DNA from: Bacteroidales bacterium
GTDB taxonomy: Bacteria; Bacteroidota; Bacteroidia; Bacteroidales; UBA7960
Assembly: GCA_012521995.1 (NCBI GenBank)
Contig: JAAYLH010000060.1
Coordinates: 1 to 64,000, forward strand
DNA length: 64,000 nt
Reading direction: 5' to 3'
A program made the position numbers and the translations under genes. The notes beneath the pieces are model-generated. The model was not told the origin of the DNA. It did no database searches and saw nothing but the letters and a program-made list of their open reading frames with translations. Each line of letters starts with the position of its first letter. The first letter of the stretch is position 1. Positions 1-8,222 of this stretch are shown piece by piece.

Positions 1-294
1 CAGGTGTTGTATGATTTGGTCATTACCCGCGACCCCGAATACCAGCTGTCGACCAACACTGGTGCTGCGTTGATCGAAGAGATCATGACCCACCGCAGGA
101 TTGAACTCTGGGGTGAAGGATTCCGCTGGCTCGATCTGAAACGCCTCAACCTGCCGCTCGACCGTACCGGTTCGAATCATGATGCCTCTGTAGCCATTAA
201 GATGGAAGAACCTGCAGGCACCAACCTGTGGCAGTACCTGATCACTCGTGATGAAATCAATGCTAACGCCAACATGGTACAGAACGAATTGTAG
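1..294 (+). CDS. SusD/RagB-family outer-membrane lipoprotein, C-terminal part only
   Basis: The reading frame is open from the first base, so the gene starts outside the window and only its last 97 residues are visible. The segment HRRIELWGEGFRWLDLKRLN is typical of the C-terminal helical region of SusD/RagB proteins, the surface lipoproteins that cap SusC transporters and bind glycans or other nutrients. The track start (GTG at 4) is an artefact of the window edge. A strong terminator follows at 317-354, so this gene closes its own SusCD unit and the next SusC at 632 belongs to a second one. Confidence 0.88.
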   Translation, partial: QVLYDLVITRDPEYQLSTNTGAALIEEIMTHRRIELWGEGFRWLDLKRLNLPLDRTGSNHDASVAIKMEEPAGTNLWQYLITRDEINANANMVQNEL

Positions 295-316
295 TCTGTT
301 TCCTGATATCTGAATT

Positions 317-354
317 AAGTGGAGGGCGGTTTTTGACCGCCCTCCACTTTTTTT
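317..354 (+). terminator. Intrinsic terminator after SusD
   Basis: A perfect 14-bp inverted repeat (arm AAGTGGAGGGCGGT) closes a five-base loop and runs into a T tract. It ends the transcript of the partial SusD gene. Confidence 0.92.
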
Positions 355-631
355 ATCAGCGCCCTAAATGGAAATCCATGCGCTTTTTTGTTGAATTAGT
401 GGCTTAATTAATTTTTTTTTAGAGAACTAAGCATCAGAGGCTCAGGGTTTAAACCCTATTTTTAAACATATGTATAGCATATAGGTATATAATAATAAAC
501 GAGAAAAACAAAAAAATTAACAAGAATTAACAAACTATAACAATTTTTAATAAATTAGTACTCCTCAAAATCGGTCAAAATCCTGAGGGGAATAAACCAA
601 CTCAATCAATTATTAACTAAAACAAAGAAAC
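355..631. promoter_or_regulatory. AT-rich leader upstream of susC, no gene
   Basis: This gap has no gene. It is AT-rich and should contain the promoter of the downstream SusC/SusD pair, but I see no clear TAnnTTTG element. Two direct copies of TCAAAATC lie 10 bp apart at 565-582, inside a weak hairpin formed by CCTCA (563-567) and TGAGG (584-588). This could be an operator or a 5' UTR structure; the assignment is speculative. Confidence 0.35.
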
Positions 632-3600
632 ATGAAGCGAATTCTGGTTCTAACCGGACTTTTGCTGTTTATGGGCGCCAGCCTGTTTGGGCAAACGATC
701 CGTGTTACAGGTAGGGTTTCTGATGCTTCGGATGGGAGCACCCTTCCGGGTGTTTCCGTGGTTGTAAAAGGAACCACGCAAGGTACTGTTACAGACATTA
801 ACGGACAGTACGAAGTGCAGGTATCGCCGGAAGCGGTCCTGGTGTTTTCCTTTATTGGTATGCGCACGGTAGAGATACCAGTAGGAGGACGCAACCTGGT
901 GAACGTTGCCCTGGAGCGGGATGTCATCTCGGTAGAGGAGTTTGTGGTGGTGGGATATGGTGTTCAGCGCAAGCGCGAGGTCACCGGTTCCATTGCCCAG
1001 GTTAGGGGGGAAGAACTGACAAACCTGGCTACGCCGAGTTTTGACCAACAGCTTGCAGGCCGCGCTTCAGGGGTCCAGATTACCCAGCAATCGGGTGTTT
1101 TGGGTGAAGCTCCGAGGATACGTATCCGCGGGGTTGCCTCCATCAACTCGGGTACTTACCCACTAATCGTGGTTGATGGACAACCCATTCTGACCGGAGA
1201 CCTTGGAGGGGAAGCCAACACGAATTCACTGGCCGACATCAACCCTTCTGACATCGAGTCCATCGAAATTCTTAAGGACGGTTCGGCAACTGCTATTTAT
1301 GGTTCAAGAGCTGCCAACGGGGTGATCCTGATTACCACCAAGCGTGGGCAGGCCGGGAAATTCCAGTTGAACTACAACAACTATTTTGGTTTTGCCAATG
1401 CGGTAAAATTGTTTGATCTGACAACAGAAGCCGAGTGGTTACCCCTTATGGCTGAGATGTTTGGCGCTGCAGGGCTTACCAACCCGGCTGTTGCTTCTGG
1501 TTTGAATACCGACTGGCAGGAAGCTGTGCTGCGTCAGAATGCTTTCCAGCATGACCACAGCCTTTCGCTTTCGGGAGCTACTCCACAAACTTCTTATTAT
1601 TTCTCCCTGGGGTACACCGATCAGGAAGGGATTGCCAAGCCCAATACTTTGGACCGTTTTACAATCAGGGCCAATGTTGACCAAAAAGTAAGGAACTGGC
1701 TGACCGTGGGTACCAATGCCAACCTGGCCAGGACCAATTATTTTGGGATGCTTACAGGCGAGAACAACCTTTCGGGGAACATCTTCTCGGCCATTCGTCA
1801 GTTGCCGAACACCCCCGTATACAATCCGGATCACCCCACGGGCTACAACATTGATTTCGACAGTCCCCAGTTGGTAGGTAAATGGAATAACCTTCAGACC
1901 ATTGACGACAACCTGCCCAACATTATGTATGTGCTCGACAATAACATCTTTTCTTCAAAAGTGAACCGGGCCACCGCCAATGCCTATGGTATGGTGAACA
2001 TCCTTCCCTCGCTGATTTTCCAGACCAGGGTTGGGGCCGACCTGTCCATTGCCGAAGGTTTGCTTTATTATAACCCGATCCACGGCGATGGCGCTTCAGT
2101 AAACGGAAGGGTCCACAACAATATGACGAACTATTTGAGGTGGAACACAATCAACACCCTTACGTTTGTCGAGACCTTCGCCGACCTTCACAACCTGAAT
2201 GTTACCCTGGTTCACGAGGTGGGTAAGCAGCGTTATAACTACTTCGAGGGTTCAGGGACTAACCTCTCTGACACCTATTTCAGCCAGGGTCTGATTGGCG
2301 GTACCTATTCCACGCTTTCCTCCACGGGTAGCATGTCGGAAAATGGGATCATATCTTATGCGGGTCGTTTCAACTATAACTTTGACTCCAGGTACTTCCT
2401 GCAATTGTCAGCCCGTTATGATGGTCTATCGTCGCTTCCGGCCGCCAACAAATGGGGTTTCTTCCCCGGCGGTTCCATTGGCTGGACCATTTCGCGCGAA
2501 AGCTTTATGCAGGATGTTGAATGGCTGTCTGACCTTAAACTCAGGGCTTCTTACGCAGAGGTAGGTAACGCCAACATTGGCAACTATCCCTACCTTGGCC
2601 TGTACAGCGGTGTCAGGTATGCCGACTACACAGGAATTCTCTTCAGCCAGATGGGTAACGACCAGCTGAAGTGGGAAACCAGTAAGAAGCTGAACTTTGG
2701 GGTTGACCTTGCAGTTCTGGAGGGAAAATACTCTCTGACCTATGATTACTTCGTTGATGATGTAGATGGTTTGATTCTTGATAAACCCACGCCTCCGTCC
2801 TTTGGGGTTCCCCTCAACAGGGTAGCCACCAACATTGGCCGCCTGAGGAACTGGGGTCATGAATTTGGCGTTCAGGCAAACTTTATCCGCACCCGCGATT
2901 TGTCGTGGACGGTTGATTTCAACCTTTCCCTGGTTCAAAACGAGATTGTGGAATTGGTTGATGATCAGCCTATAACATATGTCTATACCATTGTTGATGT
3001 AGGCGAATCAATTCGTTCGGTTTATGGTTATGATTATGTAGGCGTAAACGCTGCCAATGGTAACCCCATTTACCGCAAGGCTGATGGCAGCTTGATCCAG
3101 GGTGACATCGATGCCCAGGCCTATAAGGTTTATAACCCTGCCAATCCTGGTGATATATCCCAGGCCGCCATTCTTGAAGGCAAGGACCGCATCGTATTCG
3201 GACCCTCGCTGCCCACCTATTATGGGGCTGTGAATTCTATGCTCAGGTTCAAGGACTTTGATTTTTCGGCCATGTTCCGTTTCTCGGGTGGCAACTATAT
3301 CATGAACCGTACCCGTGCAGAAATCGTAGCTAACTCGTTCACTAACTCAGGGAAGGAACTTCTTGGCAGGTGGCAGAGCCCGCAGGAGCCCGGTGATGGC
3401 TGGACGCCCAGGCTGTATTATGGACGCACAAACTTCATCAACCAGCAGAATGAAACTTCGGGTCGTTTTGTTGAAAAAGGTGATTTCCTCAAGTTGCAGA
3501 ACCTGATCCTGGGATATACCCTTCCCAGCCAATTGGTTGGACGCATTGGGGTTGACCGCCTCAGGATCTTCGTTTCCGCTACCGAACTGTTCATGATCAC

Positions 3601-3706
3601 CGATTATACGGGGATCGACCCGGAGATGGAACGTGGGGCAGGTTATGACTACAACGGAACTCCCCGTCAGCGGACATTTACCTTTGGTCTTAATCTGAGT
3701 TTGTAA
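632..3706 (+). CDS. SusC/RagA-family TonB-dependent outer-membrane transporter
   Basis: This is a full-length 1024-residue SusC-type receptor that imports a ligand through the outer membrane with TonB energy. It has a signal peptide ending near ASLFGQ, then a carboxypeptidase-regulatory-like beta-sandwich at about residues 22-100 (VSDASDGSTLPGVSVVVKG). The SusC signature EEFVVVGYGVQRKREVTGSI follows, then a plug domain at about 115-235 (IRIRGVASINSG, YGSRAANGVILITTK) and a long barrel. The end, FTFGLNLSL, is a normal barrel C-terminus. The SusD partner starts 20 bp downstream. No sigma/anti-sigma pair or glycoside hydrolase is visible nearby, so the substrate cannot be inferred. Confidence 0.95.
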   Translation: MKRILVLTGLLLFMGASLFGQTIRVTGRVSDASDGSTLPGVSVVVKGTTQGTVTDINGQYEVQVSPEAVLVFSFIGMRTVEIPVGGRNLVNVALERDVISVEEFVVVGYGVQRKREVTGSIAQVRGEELTNLATPSFDQQLAGRASGVQITQQSGVLGEAPRIRIRGVASINSGTYPLIVVDGQPILTGDLGGEANTNSLADINPSDIESIEILKDGSATAIYGSRAANGVILITTKRGQAGKFQLNYNNYFGFANAVKLFDLTTEAEWLPLMAEMFGAAGLTNPAVASGLNTDWQEAVLRQNAFQHDHSLSLSGATPQTSYYFSLGYTDQEGIAKPNTLDRFTIRANVDQKVRNWLTVGTNANLARTNYFGMLTGENNLSGNIFSAIRQLPNTPVYNPDHPTGYNIDFDSPQLVGKWNNLQTIDDNLPNIMYVLDNNIFSSKVNRATANAYGMVNILPSLIFQTRVGADLSIAEGLLYYNPIHGDGASVNGRVHNNMTNYLRWNTINTLTFVETFADLHNLNVTLVHEVGKQRYNYFEGSGTNLSDTYFSQGLIGGTYSTLSSTGSMSENGIISYAGRFNYNFDSRYFLQLSARYDGLSSLPAANKWGFFPGGSIGWTISRESFMQDVEWLSDLKLRASYAEVGNANIGNYPYLGLYSGVRYADYTGILFSQMGNDQLKWETSKKLNFGVDLAVLEGKYSLTYDYFVDDVDGLILDKPTPPSFGVPLNRVATNIGRLRNWGHEFGVQANFIRTRDLSWTVDFNLSLVQNEIVELVDDQPITYVYTIVDVGESIRSVYGYDYVGVNAANGNPIYRKADGSLIQGDIDAQAYKVYNPANPGDISQAAILEGKDRIVFGPSLPTYYGAVNSMLRFKDFDFSAMFRFSGGNYIMNRTRAEIVANSFTNSGKELLGRWQSPQEPGDGWTPRLYYGRTNFINQQNETSGRFVEKGDFLKLQNLILGYTLPSQLVGRIGVDRLRIFVSATELFMITDYTGIDPEMERGAGYDYNGTPRQRTFTFGLNLSL

Positions 3707-3726
3707 CCTAAAAAAAGAAGTAAATT

Positions 3727-5343
3727 ATGAAGAAACTACATAAAATTCAGCAAGTGACCGGCAAGCTGTTTATGCTTGGGGTTTTTGCGGTGGGTTTATG
3801 TTTTACTTCCTGCTCAGAGGAAGACATCATAGATCTGCAACCCTTCAACCAGATTTCTGAGACGGTGGCCTTCTCCACCCCTGAGAAAGTGGAACTCTCC
3901 GTGATCGGTATGTATCGTGCTGCCCAGCTGGGTTACTACGAGAACCCTCCCGGATCAGGATTGTTTGGCTATCGCGGTTATCCCTTTGGCGCTGCTTTTG
4001 TGCAACAGGGTGACAACCGTGGTGAGGACGTCATCAACATTTTTGCGTTCTATGCCATTACCTATCAAACCACCTACAACCCCACCACATTGAACAATGT
4101 GTATTACTGGCTTGACACGTATCGCCTGATCAATACCATCAACATTGTTTTGGAAGGGGTTCAAATTGCTGCTGACAATAGCGTCATCAGCCAGGAAAAA
4201 GCCAATGAGTATAAGGGCGAGGCCCTTCTGTTGCGTGCCGCAGCATATAATGAGTTGCTGTTCCACTTTGCCCGCCCTTACAAGCATACTGCCGATGGTT
4301 CACACCTTGGGGTGCCTTATCACAAGCGTTCGTTTACTACCCAGGAAGCTATTGATGAAGGCTTTGCTACGGGCCGTCATACCGTTGCCGAATGCTATGC
4401 CTGGATACTGGAAGACCTGGAGCTTGCTGAGCAATACCTGCCCCTGAAGTCACAGCGTACGGGTAACTTCAAGGTTTCTAGAGGTACCAAAGGCGCTGCC
4501 GCCGCTTATAAGGCCAGGGTACACCAGCACATGTGGAATATGCCCGGGGTCATTACCGAAGCTTCCAAGTTCTTTGGCAGCGGAATCTATGCCGGTCATT
4601 ATGCTCTGGGTGCTGAGCCCTGGACCGTGTTTGCCAACAACTATGGCAGCGACGAATACCTCTTCGGGATGGAAAGCTCGGCAACCAACTATCCGAGTGT
4701 GAACGGTGCCCTTGCCTCCCAGTACAAGCGCCGCTTCCTGGTTGCCCACAGCCCCATCAACTGGAGGAATCCCTTCTGGCTGGCAGATGATAAGCGCCGC
4801 GACCCTGTGCAAATGGTTTTCACCAACAGTGGGAACATTTTTACCAATAAGTACAGGGATGATGTAGGCTATACCGACCTTTCACCCATGATGCGGTTTG
4901 CCGAAGTGGTGCTTAACCTTGCGGAGGCCTATGCCCGCCAGGGAGACGTAACCAATGGCCTGACCTACCTGAATATGGTCAGGAACCGTGCCCTTGCCGA
5001 TCCTGAAACCCAGGCCTACACGGCAAGCAGCTTTGCCGACAACATCGAATTGCTCGAGGCCATCTTAAATGAAAGGAGAATTGAGCTGGCAATGGAAGGC
5101 CGCCGCTGGCCCGATATCCACAGGCTGCAGGCTTGCCCGCATTTCCCCATTAACGGGATTCCCGGCAAGCTGGCCAATGGTTATACCGATCCGGCCAACT
5201 ATGACCTTTCTTTAGGACCTTACACAGGCCCCTATCCGTTGGCCCCGATTCCTTACACCGACCACAGGTTTGTATGGCCGATTCCACAACTTGAGATCAA
5301 CTCGAATCCCACCCTGGCTGCCCAGCAGAACCCCGGTTGGTAA
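3727..5343 (+). CDS. SusD/RagB-family nutrient-binding outer-membrane lipoprotein
   Basis: The 538-residue product carries a lipoprotein signal with lipobox FTSC near residue 29, so it is tethered to the outer membrane as the lid and binding partner of the SusC encoded 20 bp upstream. The C-terminal part has the conserved NERRIELAMEGRRWPDIHRL block and an AYARQGDVTNGLTYLNMVRNR helix pair typical of the TPR-like SusD fold. Length is normal for the family. Ligand unknown. A strong terminator follows directly, so susC-susD form a two-gene unit. Confidence 0.93.
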   Translation: MKKLHKIQQVTGKLFMLGVFAVGLCFTSCSEEDIIDLQPFNQISETVAFSTPEKVELSVIGMYRAAQLGYYENPPGSGLFGYRGYPFGAAFVQQGDNRGEDVINIFAFYAITYQTTYNPTTLNNVYYWLDTYRLINTINIVLEGVQIAADNSVISQEKANEYKGEALLLRAAAYNELLFHFARPYKHTADGSHLGVPYHKRSFTTQEAIDEGFATGRHTVAECYAWILEDLELAEQYLPLKSQRTGNFKVSRGTKGAAAAYKARVHQHMWNMPGVITEASKFFGSGIYAGHYALGAEPWTVFANNYGSDEYLFGMESSATNYPSVNGALASQYKRRFLVAHSPINWRNPFWLADDKRRDPVQMVFTNSGNIFTNKYRDDVGYTDLSPMMRFAEVVLNLAEAYARQGDVTNGLTYLNMVRNRALADPETQAYTASSFADNIELLEAILNERRIELAMEGRRWPDIHRLQACPHFPINGIPGKLANGYTDPANYDLSLGPYTGPYPLAPIPYTDHRFVWPIPQLEINSNPTLAAQQNPGW

Positions 5344-5365
5344 TATGAACTGATCCTGGATATAC

Positions 5366-5403
5366 AAGAAGCCGCCTCACAACCCTGAGGCGGCTTCTTT
5401 TTT
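5366..5403 (+). terminator. Intrinsic terminator after the SusC/SusD pair
   Basis: A perfect 14-bp inverted repeat (arm AAGAAGCCGCCTCA) with a six-base loop is followed by a run of T. It lies 22 bases after the SusD stop codon. Confidence 0.93.
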
Positions 5404-5793
5404 ACCCGGGAAGGAATACGGAACAGGACTTTTTCAGGTTTGGTAAAACGCTTTTTTTTTACCGTTTTTCAACCGTATCATGACCGTAAAAATACGGTCA
5501 TGATACGGTCATGATACGGTCGAGATACGGTCGAAATACGGTCGAACTTCCTGTATGTTTCAGTTCGGGGGAATCCCGGGTTTTCTCTTTTTTTGAAAAA
5601 AGGCCTTGTGAAGGGCAAGGGCGTTCCGGATGGGGTAACTTAACCCCGTTTTTTGCATTCTTCCCTTTCAGGAGGAAAACAGAGTGCTGCCTATTGCCGG
5701 TGCGGTGATTCCTGTTTTTCTTGCTCTTTTTTTTGTACATTTATTACGTTTTTGGAAATCCTGCTCTTTCATTTTTTAATTAAATACCTATCC
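5404..5793. other. Long intergenic region holding a repeat array, no gene
   Basis: This stretch lies between the SusCD terminator and the plug-domain gene. Two short track ORFs overlap here on opposite strands, but neither has a recognisable protein or a ribosome binding site, and both run through the 11-bp repeats. Apart from the repeat array at 5468-5546 I see only AT-rich sequence before the start at 5794, with a near-match to the -7 element (TACGTTTT) around 5746. Confidence 0.6.
5468..5546. repeat. 11-bp tandem repeat array with palindromic start (array A)
   Basis: Five direct units of 11 bp occupy 5492-5546: ATACGGTCATG twice, ATACGGTCGAG once and ATACGGTCGAA twice. They are preceded by two units in inverse orientation (5468-5489). 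Because of the inversion, 5472-5488 and 5493-5509 form a perfect 17-bp inverted repeat around an AAAA loop. A second array with the same unit length and TACGGT core but different flanking bases is at 22437-22507. Function unknown. Confidence 0.95.
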
Positions 5794-8175
5794 ATGAAAC
5801 AAGTCAGGTTCATTTGTGCTGTTTTGTTAATGTTCCAAGTTTTCCCGGGCATCCCAGCCATTCTAATGGGGCAACAGCCCACCGCAACGAATTTTCAGCA
5901 GCAGCTTGAGCGTTACCGGGCGGCAATACATCCCCAGAAGCTATTTGTTCATTTTGACAAGGAGGCCTATGCTGCAGGGGAGACTATATGGCTGAAGGGC
6001 TACCTGGTGGAGGCCGCCGACCATGCCCTCCTGAGGGATTCGGCCAATGTTTATCTTGAGTTGTGGGATACTCGCGGGGAAAAGATCACCGAACTGATCT
6101 TCCGGCCCCGTGAAGGTGCTTTTTATGGGCAAATACCGATAGGGAGTGATTTCGCTGATGGCAATTATGCGATCAGGGCCTTTACTGACCGGATGCTTAA
6201 CAGGGATGAATCCTACTGGTTTCACAAAAACATCTATATCAGCAACTCGTCCTTTGCCAACCGGCTTGATAATGAAACCCGAAAATTCAACCGCGACTTC
6301 AACGAGTCAATACAGGGTTTCAGAGATGCCACCCGGGTTGATTTTTTTGCTGAAGGAGGAAGCTTGGTAGAAGGGCTTGAGAGCCGTTTGGTGGTCAGGG
6401 TTGCCGATGGACTGGGAAAAGGAAAAAGCGTCAAGGGGCAAATCAGCGAACAGAACGGGGGTGTTGTCACGGAGTTTGAGACCGGGCTTGATGGGCTTGG
6501 GCTGGTTGTATTCAGGCCGGAACCGGGGAAGAGCTACGTGGCGGGTGTTACCGGTGCCAGGAGGGGTTTGTCTGTGGTTCCACTGCCTCCTGTCAAAAAG
6601 GAAGGCTTTGTACTGAAGGCAGATATCCTTGAAGATGAACTGGAAGTTCAAATTTCCGGAAACATGGAAATGACAGGGCATTCGCTGCTTGTTCAATCCG
6701 GTGGAGAAATATTGTTCATTAAAGATGGTTTGCCCAATGAAAAGAACCGGACCTTCAGGTTCTCACTGGAATATTTTCCTACAGGGATAAGCCAGGTTGT
6801 GCTGTTTTCGCCCGGAGGGGTTCCCCTTGCGGAAAGGCTTGTATTTGTCAATCACGACGACCAGATCTATTTGGATATGAATGCCAGGGTTTTGCGTTCG
6901 GAAGGGGATGCCGTCTTGCGCATTGAGGTTCTGGCCAGCGACCAGGAAGGGCAAGCTGTTCAGGGCAATTTCTCCGTTGCGGTGCAGTATGGGCAAGTAG
7001 GTGAAAGGACTTCTTACGATAATATTTTCAGTAACCTGCTCCTGGGGTCTGATGTGGAAAGGTTTCTTGACCTCCCGGGGCAGTATTTCGATTACAGCCG
7101 GGATAATCCTGAGGCTTTGCTCGATTTGTTGTTAATGACCCAGACCTGGGGGCGCTTCTCGTGGTCTGAGGTGATGGACTCAATGATTCCGGATGGCCCT
7201 TTTCTGCCCGAATATGGAGTGGATGTGGGAGGGGCTCTGGTAGCACCTCAGGGGCAAGTGGGGATAGGCAATGCAGAGGTCAGGTTGCGGGTGGTTGAAG
7301 AACCCTCACAAGCTTACCAAACGAAAACCGATGCAGAGGGAAGATTCTTGTTCAGGGGGCTTCAATTGTTTGACACCACTATGGTGGAGGTCATCCCACC
7401 CATGATTGCCGGCCGGCAGGTCCCCGAAGTGGAGCTCGACCAAACAGGCAGGCTTGATCAGGGTATTCCTCCCCTGGTATTCACACCCAAGGCCAATACG
7501 CCTCTTCAGCAGATTACCGAAAGGGGAAAAGATTGGAGGCGTCCAAGGACAGGCCGCAGCGGAACGCCTCCCGAAAGGGGAGGTCAGCTGTACGGAACAC
7601 CAGATCAGACCATATATATTGACAGCAATGAGCCCTATACCAACATCCTCGACGTATTGAGGGATAAGGCCATTGGCTTGAGTATCTCGCCTTCGGGGTT
7701 CATTACAATCAGGGGTATTACCAGCATCAATTATCAGAATCCTCCCTTGTTCATTGTGGATGGGGTAGAAAGCGAGGGAGCCTTTAGCAGTCTGCATCCC
7801 AGGGATGTAGAACGTATAGAGATTTTCAGGGGTGCCAGCACGGCAGCCTTTGGGGCCCGGGGTGCGGCAGGGGCTTTGGTAGCCTATTCCAAGCGCCGGG
7901 ATTTCCAGGCAGAACTGCTGTTGTCGAGCATGTTCCTGGTCAATGGATTCCATGTCGCGGAATCCTTCAGGCCCGAAACGGAGCCCCTGTCAGGCTTTGA
8001 CTCCATGAATAAGGTGAAGACGGCCTTTTGGGAGCCATTGCTGAAGTCAGGGGAAGACGGGACAGCCACCTTTCAGTTCCGGCCCATTCCCGGGCTCAGC
8101 CAGTACCGCATTGTAATCCAGGGAGTAGGGGAGAACGGAAAGGTGGGTTACGCTGAGTTTATCCTTGGAAACTGA
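5794..8175 (+). CDS. Secreted macroglobulin-like protein with a C-terminal TonB-receptor plug domain, no barrel
   Basis: I take the start at 5794 because a signal peptide (MKQVRFICAVLLMFQVFPGIPAIL) begins there; the longer track ORF adds a 47-residue Cys-rich stretch without support. The 793-residue product opens with an MG2-like module (KLFVHFDKEAYAAGETIWLKGYL) of the type seen in bacterial alpha-2-macroglobulins and many Bacteroidota surface proteins. Later comes a carboxypeptidase-regulatory-like fold (about 500-570), then a SusC-like plug at about 610-710 (FITIRGITSINYQNPPLFIVDGV and FGARGAAGALVAY). Only about 85 residues follow, so no beta-barrel exists. Related plug-bearing proteins occur in Bacteroidota, but their role is not established. 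Confidence 0.75.
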   Translation: MKQVRFICAVLLMFQVFPGIPAILMGQQPTATNFQQQLERYRAAIHPQKLFVHFDKEAYAAGETIWLKGYLVEAADHALLRDSANVYLELWDTRGEKITELIFRPREGAFYGQIPIGSDFADGNYAIRAFTDRMLNRDESYWFHKNIYISNSSFANRLDNETRKFNRDFNESIQGFRDATRVDFFAEGGSLVEGLESRLVVRVADGLGKGKSVKGQISEQNGGVVTEFETGLDGLGLVVFRPEPGKSYVAGVTGARRGLSVVPLPPVKKEGFVLKADILEDELEVQISGNMEMTGHSLLVQSGGEILFIKDGLPNEKNRTFRFSLEYFPTGISQVVLFSPGGVPLAERLVFVNHDDQIYLDMNARVLRSEGDAVLRIEVLASDQEGQAVQGNFSVAVQYGQVGERTSYDNIFSNLLLGSDVERFLDLPGQYFDYSRDNPEALLDLLLMTQTWGRFSWSEVMDSMIPDGPFLPEYGVDVGGALVAPQGQVGIGNAEVRLRVVEEPSQAYQTKTDAEGRFLFRGLQLFDTTMVEVIPPMIAGRQVPEVELDQTGRLDQGIPPLVFTPKANTPLQQITERGKDWRRPRTGRSGTPPERGGQLYGTPDQTIYIDSNEPYTNILDVLRDKAIGLSISPSGFITIRGITSINYQNPPLFIVDGVESEGAFSSLHPRDVERIEIFRGASTAAFGARGAAGALVAYSKRRDFQAELLLSSMFLVNGFHVAESFRPETEPLSGFDSMNKVKTAFWEPLLKSGEDGTATFQFRPIPGLSQYRIVIQGVGENGKVGYAEFILGN

Positions 8176-8202
8176 TTGGCTTGCCGATAATATGTATCTT
8201 TG
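8176..8202 (+). promoter_or_regulatory. Promoter of pdxA (Bacteroidota -7 element)
   Basis: TATCTTTG at 8195-8202 matches the -7 consensus TAnnTTTG exactly. A TTG at 8176-8178, 16 bp upstream, could be the -33 element although the spacing is short. It falls in the gap between two genes and 20 bp before the pdxA start. Confidence 0.5.
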
Positions 8203-8222
8203 AGGAAATTTTTGGGAGACAT

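Noticed and set aside
5468-5546. CRISPR array
   Set aside because: The units are 11 bp and directly contiguous, with no spacers and no cas genes anywhere in the window.
5498-5740. Short overlapping ORFs over the 11-bp array on both strands
   Set aside because: Both arise from the repeat and low-complexity sequence, lack ribosome binding sites and encode nothing recognisable.
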